10,017 bases of DNA from NCBI GenBank assembly GCA_002432095.1, contig DJFQ01000018.1, forward strand, positions 12,035 to 22,051. The letters are read 5' to 3'. The notes beneath the pieces were generated by a model, which saw only the letters and a list, made by a program, of their open reading frames with translations, was not told where the DNA came from and did not search any database. The first letter of the stretch is position 1, and each line of letters begins with the position of its first letter. The position numbers were made by a program, and so were the translations under genes. Below, one piece after another: positions 1 through 6,591 of the stretch. The DNA is from Marinagarivorans sp. UBA5868. Lineage in GTDB: Bacteria; Pseudomonadota; Gammaproteobacteria; Pseudomonadales; Cellvibrionaceae.

Positions 1-218
1 TGCAATACATCCTGCCGCAAAAGCCGGTGATTCAAAAATTGACAGAATTTGGGAATATCGCGCTGAGTTGAAGGATCTGTCGCAATCACCTCAACACAGT
101 CTCCATTTACTATTTCGCGCATTATTTTATGCAACAACATCACCGGCTCGGGACAGGTAAGCCCCGTGGCATCAAGCTGTTTCTTAATTGTGTAATTGTC
201 TTCCGCCATATTTTGCAT
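1..218 (-). CDS. tusA: TusA/SirA-family sulfur carrier protein, 3' end cut off by the window edge
   Basis: TusA is a small cytoplasmic sulfurtransferase that takes persulfide sulfur from a cysteine desulfurase and passes it on, classically toward tRNA 2-thiouridine formation. Reading the minus strand gives [13 protein letters not shown], which contains the family's CPEP motif with the sulfur-accepting cysteine (about residue 19 counting from the ATG at 209). It is followed by a typical body including [16 protein letters not shown]. Two in-frame ATG codons, at 218 and 209, are possible starts; the one at 218 follows a weak GGTG, and neither has a strong ribosome binding site. The frame is open to base 1, so about 70 codons are visible of a protein that is usually around 80 residues; only a few C-terminal residues should be missing. 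It is divergent from the ABM-domain gene. Identification is confident; the pathway assignment follows from the family. Confidence 0.9.
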   Translation of the reverse strand, partial: MQNMAEDNYTIKKQLDATGLTCPEPVMLLHKIMREIVNGDCVEVIATDPSTQRDIPKFCQFLNHRLLRQDVL

Positions 219-256
219 CACCAAATATCTTTACATGACATTTCATCGGGGAAAAA

Positions 257-311
257 TATTGTATAGTCCCGAATTGATTTAAATAACCCGCAAATAAAGA
301 TTGTCACGATC
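257..311 (+). promoter_or_regulatory. Possible promoter and leader of the ABM-domain gene
   Basis: The AT-rich stretch between the divergent tusA and ABM-domain genes contains TATAGT at 262-267, a good match to a -10 element, but no convincing -35 element lies at the right distance. The opposite strand of the same stretch reads TATACAAT, so it could also serve tusA. Before the ATG at 312 there is only a weak purine run (AAAGA, 296-300). The assignment is tentative. Confidence 0.3.
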
Positions 312-593
312 ATGGTTCACGTACTAATTGAACGTTGCATTGCCGAAGGTATGACTTCTACTTATGAAGAGCTTGCGCGAAAAGCAATGCACCGTACTTA
401 CATTGCCCCTGGATTTATTTCTGGTGAGACATTTTTCGATGCCCATGCCCCCAACCGGCGTTTTTTGTTGTGCAAGTGGCGTAGCGAGCGTGACTGGCAA
501 GCCTGGTCCATCAGCGAGCAACGCACGGAATTCACCAACCAAATTGCGCCAATTCTGGAAGAGCCCGAGCGCGTCACAGTTCTGAAGCACTAA
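312..593 (+). CDS. Small ABM-domain (dimeric alpha-beta barrel) protein, putative monooxygenase-like
   Basis: This 93-residue protein has the size and layout of a single antibiotic-biosynthesis-monooxygenase (ABM) fold: an opening strand (MVHVLIERCI), a helix (STYEELARKA), a central YIAPGFISGETF segment, a strand RRFLLCKWRSERD, a helix containing WSISEQR, and a closing strand VTVLK. ABM proteins form dimers of ferredoxin-like folds. They include cofactor-free oxygenases, haem-degrading enzymes and many proteins with no assigned reaction. Nothing here fixes a substrate, so no specific enzyme is claimed. The start is the ATG at 312, weakly supported by an upstream AAAGA. The gene converges on the alpha/beta hydrolase, and their last 20 bases overlap. 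No terminator hairpin was seen at the junction. Confidence 0.75.
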   Translation: MVHVLIERCIAEGMTSTYEELARKAMHRTYIAPGFISGETFFDAHAPNRRFLLCKWRSERDWQAWSISEQRTEFTNQIAPILEEPERVTVLKH

Positions 594-1248
594 GTATACT
601 GTGCATAAAAGCGGCGGAGGCATCCGCTGCGGCTTCGATATGTTGCTGATGCGTGTAACCCGAACGACGCAGCGGTTTTAGATTGTGATCGGCGGCCGTC
701 AACCAGCGAAACGTAAGTGGCCCCGTGAGTTCGTACGATTCGACCTCCAGCCGGGATCCCAAAGGGTCGCGCTCTCCTTGAACAATCAGCAACGGAATAC
801 GGCAGTCGGGCAAATGGGCGATACGGAGATTTTCTGATTTACCCGGGGGGTGAAACGGATAACCCAGGCAAACCACCCCGCGACAATTATCCGTCGTACT
901 TTTGTCCCTCACGCATTCTGCCGCCCAAACACTCGCAACCCTTCCGCCCATGGATTTTCCGCCGATAAACAATGGTAAAGGGTCATCTCTGTAATGATGA
1001 ATCACGTAGTCGAAATGCTTAAGCAAAGTCTCCATACGATCCGGCGGACGCTTGCCATTCCCGCGGCGTGCCGCCATATAGGGAAACTCAAAACGCACCA
1101 CCTCAACACCACGGCCGGCGATCGCAGCGGCTGTCTCATTCATAAAACCGCTGTCCATGGGCGCACCGGCACCGTGAGCCAGTAACAGTCTGGCGAAAGG
1201 GTTTTCCGCCGAATCAACAAGAACTGCCGGAACGTCACTGTCGTCCAC
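574..1248 (-). CDS. Alpha/beta hydrolase of the KANL3/Tex30 (dienelactone-hydrolase-like) type
   Basis: This 224-residue protein has the short alpha/beta-hydrolase core. An oxyanion-type HGAGAPMDS lies at residues 25-33. The nucleophile elbow is GGKSMGGR, with Ser99. A likely acid is Asp161 in QGERDPLG, and the histidine is probably His188 in ADHNLKP. This order and spacing match the KANL3/Tex30-like family, whose bacterial members are mostly of unknown substrate. The start is GTG at 1248: GGAGG lies six bases upstream, inside the last codons of yheU, and the two frames overlap by 14 bp, so translation is probably coupled. An ATG at 1253 is in another frame and does not give this protein. The gene is therefore expected to be expressed with yheU. 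In E. coli yheU also sits beside an alpha/beta hydrolase (YheT), but that protein is longer and of another subgroup. The function beyond 'serine hydrolase' is unknown. Confidence 0.85.
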   Translation of the reverse strand: MDDSDVPAVLVDSAENPFARLLLAHGAGAPMDSGFMNETAAAIAGRGVEVVRFEFPYMAARRGNGKRPPDRMETLLKHFDYVIHHYRDDPLPLFIGGKSMGGRVASVWAAECVRDKSTTDNCRGVVCLGYPFHPPGKSENLRIAHLPDCRIPLLIVQGERDPLGSRLEVESYELTGPLTFRWLTAADHNLKPLRRSGYTHQQHIEAAADASAAFMHSILSASEL

Positions 1249-1459
1249 GCCATTCCTCCCGCGTCATCAAGGTCACGCATTCGAGTGTGTCGTCAAATAC
1301 AATCAACACCTCACTGCGCATAACTTGTGGCTTCAGGCGAGCAACCTTGGCCTCCAGACTGAGCTCCGATTCGCCGTAATCCGTACCATCTCGGCTGATG
1401 AATTCTTCCAGCACTCCCTGCAAGGCGTCCTCCGAAAGACTTTCCGGTGGGATGATCAT
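1235..1459 (-). CDS. yheU: YheU family protein (UPF0270)
   Basis: From the ATG at 1459 this is a 74-residue protein beginning MIIPPESLSEDAL. It contains the family hallmark GTDYGE (residues 25-30), then an SLEAKVARLK helix and a C-terminal VLIVFDDTLECVTLM strand pair. E. coli YheU is about 72 residues and has the same pattern. The biochemical role of the family is not known. The reading frame stays open upstream to an ATG at 1522, but that start has no Shine-Dalgarno sequence. The start at 1459 has GAGG a few bases upstream and gives the family length, so it is preferred. The 3' end carries the ribosome binding site of the downstream hydrolase and overlaps it by 14 bp, which makes this a two-gene unit. 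Identification is firm; function is not. Confidence 0.88.
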   Translation of the reverse strand: MIIPPESLSEDALQGVLEEFISRDGTDYGESELSLEAKVARLKPQVMRSEVLIVFDDTLECVTLMTREEWRGRQ

Positions 1460-1547
1460 AGAACCTCGCAAAAATTCGGCGACCTTAACCAATTCGCCGG
1501 TACTTGTGAATGTTCGCCGCATCGCACAGACATGTGAGGGCTTCCCC

Positions 1548-1607
1548 TATACTGTCGCGCTGATGATATAAGTCAGTCCAGCCACATCAAAAACACAAAA
1601 TTCGAGG
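1548..1607 (+). promoter_or_regulatory. Probable -10 element and ribosome binding site of the gcvR-like gene
   Basis: TATACT at 1548-1553 matches the -10 consensus at five of six positions, about 64 bases before the start codon. No clear -35 box lies 16-18 bases upstream. GAGG at 1604-1607 lies nine bases before the ATG at 1617. The rest of the 157-bp gap between yheU and this gene shows no other structure. Confidence 0.4.
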
Positions 1608-1616
1608 CTTTCGACC

Positions 1617-2150
1617 ATGGACAAACATCTTATTCTTTCCGTTCTCAGCGACGATCGACCTGGCGTTACCAAACGTATCGCCGAACTGGTGGCGAAACAA
1701 CAAGGGAACTGGCTGGAAAGCCGCTTGACGCAATTAGCCGGAAAATTTGCCGGCGTGATCCGCATCCGGGTAGCAGAGGAGCGAGTGGATGATTTGCGGA
1801 ACGCCACAAATGCCCTTGCTGAACAGGGCATCCGGGTGATGGTGGAAGAGCTGCAAACCATGGCGCAGCTGGATCAAGGGCGAACTGCAACCTTCAGCGC
1901 AGTAGGACCGGACCGGCCGGGCATCGTGCTCGAAATTACTCAGGCCCTCACTCAATACAACATCAATATCGCCGACCTCAACACTAATTGTTCAAGCATG
2001 CCCTACAGCGGTGAACCCCTGTTTGAAGCAGAAGGACTGCTGCATGTGCCGACAGGCACCGATTTGGACCAACTGGCCGGGCAACTTGATGCGATTGCCG
2101 ACGCGCTGGGTATCGACATTATCCTGGAAGAATCGGCACTGGCTCAGTGA
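1617..2150 (+). CDS. gcvR: Double ACT-domain protein, glycine cleavage system regulator GcvR-like
   Basis: This 177-residue protein is made of two ACT domains, roughly residues 4-80 and 92-170. Each opens with the ligand-loop signature: DRPGVTKRIAEL in the first and DRPGIVLEITQAL in the second. The second also shows the NINIADLNTNC stretch common in GcvR proteins. In E. coli, GcvR is a cytoplasmic protein that does not bind DNA itself but binds the activator GcvA and blocks induction of the gcv operon when glycine is low. ACT domains in general bind amino acids. Neither gcvA nor gcvTHP is visible in this window, so the partner is inferred from family only; many such proteins act as general ACT regulators. 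The start is the ATG at 1617, with GAGG nine bases upstream. It is convergent with the HAD phosphatase gene, with only two bases between the stop codons and no terminator hairpin. Confidence 0.82.
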   Translation: MDKHLILSVLSDDRPGVTKRIAELVAKQQGNWLESRLTQLAGKFAGVIRIRVAEERVDDLRNATNALAEQGIRVMVEELQTMAQLDQGRTATFSAVGPDRPGIVLEITQALTQYNINIADLNTNCSSMPYSGEPLFEAEGLLHVPTGTDLDQLAGQLDAIADALGIDIILEESALAQ

Positions 2151-2152
2151 AT

Positions 2153-2914
2153 TCAGAGCCTGTGCCAATGACTTGGTAGATGCTCCAGACTTTCCAGCAC
2201 CAGATCCGGGCGGCCAAATGCCAGGTCGCCATCTCGATATTTGCCGGTTTTTACCAGGATTCCTTTGATGCCACAGGCTTGGGCGCCGAGTACGTCCGCT
2301 TTAATGTCATCGCCAATCATGCACAGCTCTCCTTCCGGCAGATTCAATAACGCCGCCGCCTGTTGAAAAAAGGCAGCGGCCGGCTTACCCATTACCACAG
2401 GCTCTTTTTCCGTAGCGAAAGCAAGTGCCGTGGCAAACGCACCCACATCGAGTTGCAGAGAATTGTTCGAACGCCAATAGCGAGTCATGCCCAAAGCAAT
2501 CAGCTCTGTCTGCGGATTGGCCATCAACGCGTTGAACGCGCGATTAAGCGTCGCAAAATCCCACCCTTCCGCTAAATCACCCACCACTACCGCAGCGGCT
2601 TTGCCGCCCTCAGTAAGACCGGCAAAATCTTCACGCGTGGATTCAGGCACGAACAGCGCAACATCCTTTACCGTCCTTTGCCGCAAATACAAAACCGCCG
2701 CCGCTGGAGGAGTCAGCAGCGATTTTGCCTCCACCATAATCCCCATGTCGGCGAGCTTGGCCAGCAGCGCCGACTTCGGTCGGGAGGTTGTGTTGGTAAG
2801 AAAAAGGTGGGGGATGGATTCCTGCTGCAGCCAGGCGATCGCCTGGTCAGCACCGGCGATCAGCGTATCGTTCTGATAGACCACGCCGTCGAGATCGATA
2901 AGAACACCTTTCAT
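2153..2914 (-). CDS. HAD-superfamily subfamily IIA phosphatase (LHPP/NagD-like)
   Basis: This 253-residue protein has all four HAD motifs: motif I LIDLDGVVY, with nucleophile Asp7 and acid Asp9; motif II FLTNTTSRP (Thr40); motif III MGKP (Lys177); and motif IV MIGDD (Asp202/203). The late LVKTGKYRDGD segment and the overall length fit subfamily IIA, specifically the LHPP/TIGR01458 branch, rather than NagD itself. These are Mg-dependent cytoplasmic phosphatases acting on small phosphate esters or, for LHPP, imidodiphosphate bonds; the substrate here is unknown. The ATG at 2914 has AGGAGG four bases upstream. An in-frame ATG at 2932 also has a GAGG seven bases away, adding six residues (MATGGF), and cannot be excluded. 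It lies just downstream of the 157-residue orphan gene in the same direction, so the two are probably co-transcribed. Confidence 0.87.
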   Translation of the reverse strand: MKGVLIDLDGVVYQNDTLIAGADQAIAWLQQESIPHLFLTNTTSRPKSALLAKLADMGIMVEAKSLLTPPAAAVLYLRQRTVKDVALFVPESTREDFAGLTEGGKAAAVVVGDLAEGWDFATLNRAFNALMANPQTELIALGMTRYWRSNNSLQLDVGAFATALAFATEKEPVVMGKPAAAFFQQAAALLNLPEGELCMIGDDIKADVLGAQACGIKGILVKTGKYRDGDLAFGRPDLVLESLEHLPSHWHRL

Positions 2915-2941
2915 GAAACCTCCTGTCGCCATAACGGGGCC

Positions 2942-3415
2942 TCACGATTTCGCCGCCCCCAGGATTTCTTTGACAGCAGTGTGCAAAAATTCCGCCACCC
3001 AATCCGTGGCTTTGTCGACCAAAAAAAAATAGTCCACCACTTCGATATCGCGCAGCTGATCGATCACCACCCGACGCCGCACCTCCGCCGATTGGTTCAC
3101 CGCGAACAATGACTCCCCGCGAAGGAGTTTGTAAACACCGAGCACGCAAGTGTCCTTGACGGGCTGCATAGTGATCAGACCATTGAATTCGAAATCACCC
3201 AGAGGACAGGTTAGAACAAGCGCTTTATTGACGGACCAGTTGAACAGGCCGCCAGTTGAGGTTTTTTCCAGGGACGCTTCCAGACCTTCAATGCCGAGGG
3301 AGTTTGCATAGGAAAGCGCCGACTGCAGCAGGACCTTTTTTTGCGCAGAGGTCAACTCCCGACCGAATTCCACTGTCGTTTTATCGGCATAAAGCTGACT
3401 CGCATCCAATTCCAT
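2942..3415 (-). CDS. Hypothetical protein, 157 residues, paired with the HAD phosphatase
   Basis: I do not recognise this family. The protein has no signal peptide or membrane segment. It looks like a cytoplasmic alpha/beta protein: an N-terminal charged helix region (residues 20-40, TSAQKKVLLQSALSY), a middle of short strands (ALVLTCPLGDFEFNGLITMQ), a basic helix (SAEVRRRVVIDQL), and a C-terminal amphipathic helix (WVAEFLHTAVKEILG). It has only two cysteines and no clear catalytic motif. The ATG at 3415 is the start; an AGGG lies about nine bases upstream within a small CCCTG/CAGGG inverted repeat (3424-3441). The HAD gene begins 10-28 bp after its stop, suggesting one transcript. The coding strand contains a run of nine T at 3021-3029 (codons for Tyr-Phe-Phe-Leu), a possible slippage site. 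The coding call is supported by length, spacing and sensible composition. Confidence 0.7.
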   Translation of the reverse strand: MELDASQLYADKTTVEFGRELTSAQKKVLLQSALSYANSLGIEGLEASLEKTSTGGLFNWSVNKALVLTCPLGDFEFNGLITMQPVKDTCVLGVYKLLRGESLFAVNQSAEVRRRVVIDQLRDIEVVDYFFLVDKATDWVAEFLHTAVKEILGAAKS

Positions 3416-3520
3416 CCGTCGTGCCCTGCGTATAAACAGGGTGGAATATTACGCCGAATTCGCCGGCAGAAATGCCGCGAAAATCACATCGGACGCGATG
3501 CAGTGAAATGCAATGGCCCG

Positions 3521-3550
3521 CAACAAAAACGGGCGCCGTGGCGCCCGTTT
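3521..3550 (-). terminator. Rho-independent terminator downstream of grxD
   Basis: A perfect inverted repeat, AAACGGGCGCC (3527-3537) and GGCGCCCGTTT (3540-3550), folds into a GC-rich stem with a tiny loop. Read on the minus strand it is followed by TTTTTGTTG, a good U-tract. It begins 18 bases after the grxD stop codon, as expected for that gene. Confidence 0.9.
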
Positions 3551-3568
3551 GAATCCTGCTGTGTGCCG

Positions 3569-3895
3569 TTATTTTTCGTCGGCCGGCACCGCATTTTCAA
3601 TCAATGATTTTAATTCACCTTTTTCATGCATTTCGGTGACGATATCGCAGCCACCGACCAACTCGCCGTTAACCCACAATTGTGGAAAGGTTGGCCAATT
3701 GGCGTATTTGGGCAGGTTCGAGCGAATATCGGGATTGGAGAGCACATCCACATACGCAAACCGGCGACCGCATGCCATCACGGCCTGGGAGGTGCGCTGC
3801 GAGAAGCCACACTGGGGAGCGTCGGGAGAGCCTTTCATATAAAGAATGACGGGATTTTGTTCGATCTGTTGTTTGATGGTTTCCATGATATCCAT
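3569..3895 (-). CDS. grxD: Monothiol CGFS glutaredoxin, Grx4/GrxD type
   Basis: This 108-residue protein matches the monothiol glutaredoxin family end to end. It has ILYMKGSP with the glutathione-contacting lysine (residue 21), the CGFS active site (29-32), the WPTFPQLWVNGELVGGCDI block (67-85) and a short acidic tail. These proteins bind a glutathione-ligated [2Fe-2S] cluster as homodimers, or as heterodimers with BolA-type proteins, and act in iron-sulfur cluster delivery in the cytoplasm. E. coli GrxD is about 115 residues. Several in-frame starts exist: GTG 3907, ATG 3895, ATG 3886. The ATG at 3895 is chosen because GAGGTGA lies eight bases upstream. The gene is single, divergent from the exchanger gene, followed by a strong terminator, and has a terminator-like hairpin in its leader. 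Confidence 0.95.
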   Translation of the reverse strand: MDIMETIKQQIEQNPVILYMKGSPDAPQCGFSQRTSQAVMACGRRFAYVDVLSNPDIRSNLPKYANWPTFPQLWVNGELVGGCDIVTEMHEKGELKSLIENAVPADEK

Positions 3896-3930
3896 GGTTG
3901 AATTCACCTCAGCAAGACTGAAAAAACACG

Positions 3931-3952
3931 AAAAACCGAGTGTTTTGCTCGG
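3931..3952 (-). promoter_or_regulatory. Terminator-like hairpin in the grxD leader
   Basis: CCGAG (3936-3940) and CTCGG (3948-3952) can pair around a seven-base loop. Read toward grxD, the hairpin is followed directly by TTTTT, then a second T-run a few bases on. It lies between the probable grxD -10 element and the start codon. It could be a weak intrinsic terminator or attenuator, or just a 5'-end stem; the stem is only five pairs. Confidence 0.4.
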
Positions 3953-3964
3953 ATATTGCCGCGC

Positions 3965-3970
3965 ATTCTA
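3965..3970 (-). promoter_or_regulatory. Possible -10 element for grxD
   Basis: On the minus strand this reads TAGAAT, five of six matches to the -10 consensus. Transcription from it would start just upstream of the leader hairpin, about 60 bases before the grxD start codon. No good -35 box is visible. Confidence 0.35.
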
Positions 3971-4075
3971 CTCCTTTTGCCGCGGCGGATTCCAGCCACC
4001 ACCGCCCGGCGTCAGCAGTGTGAGGCGATCACCCCAACGCCCCAGCAAATATTTTGCGGTGCGTCATTCGCGCTA

Positions 4076-4104
4076 TTTTCGCCGCAGAAGTTCCCCTGTA
4101 GGCT
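4076..4104 (+). promoter_or_regulatory. Possible extended -10 promoter for the exchanger operon
   Basis: TG followed by TAGGCT (4097-4104) resembles an extended -10 element, with TTTTCG 17 bases upstream as a poor -35. If used, it would initiate near 4111 and support the ATG at 4132, not the one at 4105, as the start of the exchanger. The rest of the 236-bp gap between grxD and the exchanger shows only the grxD leader elements. Confidence 0.25.
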
Positions 4105-4131
4105 ATGGCAAATTTTTTCAGGGTCCTGCTT

Positions 4132-5190
<1,059 letters not shown>

Positions 5191-5252
5191 TACCGCTGCC
5201 CGCGTTGATTCTGGGCGCGGTGCAGTCCAAGCCAAAGGCACACACTGATCTT

Positions 5253-6560
5253 ATGGAAGTTCTGATTCTTATCGGCCTGATTCTACTGAACGGGCTGTTC
5301 GCCATGTCGGAGATCGCCATAGTTACGGCGAAAAAATCCCGCCTGGAAACCCTGGCCAACCGCGGCAATCGCGGTGCCAGAGCTGCCCTGAAGCTAGCGG
5401 AAGATCCCACCCAATTCCTCTCTACCGTGCAAATCGGCATTACTTCCATCGGCCTGCTCAATGGTATTTACGGTGAGGCAGTTCTCGCCGGCCCATTCGC
5501 GATCTGGCTGCAGAGCGTAGGTATGCCGGTGGACGCCAGCTCCGTCACCTCCACGATACTTGTGGTCGTTGTGGTGACTTATGTTTCCATTGTCGTCGGC
5601 GAGTTGGTGCCCAAGCGCATGGGCCAGGTTTCTGCTGAAACTATCGCCTGCGCAGTTGCACCTTTGATGGCTGTACTCGCCCGCGCCGCCAAGCTGTTTG
5701 TCATCCTGCTGTCTGCATCCACCCACGGTCTGATGCGCGTGCTCCGCCTCGACCGGACTGCAGATCATTCCGTCACCGAAGAGGACATTCAGGCCATACT
5801 CGCGGAGGGTTCAACCTCGGGAGTTATCGAAAAGCACGAGCACACCATTGTGAAAAATGTGTTGCGGCTGGACGAACGTTCCATCGCCTCGCTGATGGTG
5901 CCGCGCAGCGACATTATCTATCTGGACATAGCCCTGCCGCTGGACGCCAATTATCAGCGGCTGATGGAATCTCCCCACTCGCGATTTCCCATCTGCGACC
6001 GGCAGATGGACGATATCCTCGGTGTGATCAATGCGAAGGAGCTGCTCGCGCAAACCATCGAAGGCAAACCGGTGAATCTCGCGACCCTGGCGAAACCCGC
6101 CCACTTCGTTCTAGAGACTCTTACCGGCATGGAGCTGCTGACTTACTTTCGCAACTCCAGCACGCAAATGGCATTTGTGGTGGATGAATACGGTGACTTG
6201 AAAGGCCTGGTGACTTTGCAGGATCTGCTGGAAGCGCTAACCGGCGAGTTTTACACCGAAGACAGCACCGACTCTTATATCGTGATGCGCGACGATGGTT
6301 CGTACCTGCTGGACGGTCTGCTGCCCGTGATGGATTTAAAGGACTGCTTGCAGTTGGAGTCCCTGCCGGATGAAGGCGAATACGAAACGCTGAACGGCAT
6401 GCTTATGCAAGTGATGGGCAAAGTGCCCAGCACCGGCGAGAAGGTAACCGTTGCAGATTGGCTGTTGGAAATTGTCGATATGGATGGCCTGCGGGTGGAC
6501 AAGGTTCTCGCAAGCCAAATAAAAGCCTCCGCAGTGCGCGACGAGGATGATGATGGTTGA
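5253..6560 (+). CDS. HlyC/CorC (CNNM-like, DUF21-CBS) membrane protein
   Basis: This 435-residue protein has the standard domain order of the UPF0053/CNNM family. A DUF21 membrane domain (about residues 1-165, four hydrophobic helices) carries the signatures FAMSEIA (16-22) and GELVPKR (116-122). A tandem CBS pair (about 210-335) contains MVPRSDIIYLD and VDEYGDLKGLVTLQDLLEALTGE. The C-terminal CorC/HlyC domain (about 345-425) contains DGLLPVMDL and YETLNGMLM. Relatives include E. coli YtfL and CNNM magnesium transporters. Old 'hemolysin' labels are misleading; an ion-efflux or transport role is more likely. The frame is open back to a TTG at 5205, but the ATG at 5253 is at the natural membrane-domain start and is preferred, although its AAGG is rather far upstream. 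It is the second gene of a likely ion-transport operon and ends just before a strong hairpin terminator. Confidence 0.9.
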   Translation: MEVLILIGLILLNGLFAMSEIAIVTAKKSRLETLANRGNRGARAALKLAEDPTQFLSTVQIGITSIGLLNGIYGEAVLAGPFAIWLQSVGMPVDASSVTSTILVVVVVTYVSIVVGELVPKRMGQVSAETIACAVAPLMAVLARAAKLFVILLSASTHGLMRVLRLDRTADHSVTEEDIQAILAEGSTSGVIEKHEHTIVKNVLRLDERSIASLMVPRSDIIYLDIALPLDANYQRLMESPHSRFPICDRQMDDILGVINAKELLAQTIEGKPVNLATLAKPAHFVLETLTGMELLTYFRNSSTQMAFVVDEYGDLKGLVTLQDLLEALTGEFYTEDSTDSYIVMRDDGSYLLDGLLPVMDLKDCLQLESLPDEGEYETLNGMLMQVMGKVPSTGEKVTVADWLLEIVDMDGLRVDKVLASQIKASAVRDEDDDG

Positions 6561-6563
6561 ACC

Positions 6564-6591
6564 AACGGCGCCACACGGCGCCGTTTTATTT
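6564..6591 (+). terminator. Rho-independent terminator between converging genes
   Basis: AACGGCGCC (6564-6572) and GGCGCCGTT (6577-6585) form a perfect nine-pair stem with an ACAC loop, followed on the plus strand by TTATTT. It starts three bases after the stop of the DUF21-CBS gene. It also lies directly beyond the stop of the converging secreted-protein gene, but the U-tract on that strand is poor, so it serves mainly the plus strand. Confidence 0.88.

Noticed and set aside
1460..1522. N-terminal extension of YheU to the ATG at 1522
   Set aside because: It has no Shine-Dalgarno sequence and would exceed the family length; the ATG at 1459 fits both.
2678..3112. A 144-codon plus-strand frame spanning the HAD and 157-residue genes
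   Set aside because: It is antisense to two genes, one with all HAD motifs, and has no family resemblance or ribosome binding site.
5205..5252. Extension of the DUF21-CBS protein to a TTG at 5205
   Set aside because: The extra residues are polar and precede the usual start of the membrane domain; the ATG at 5253 is the natural start.
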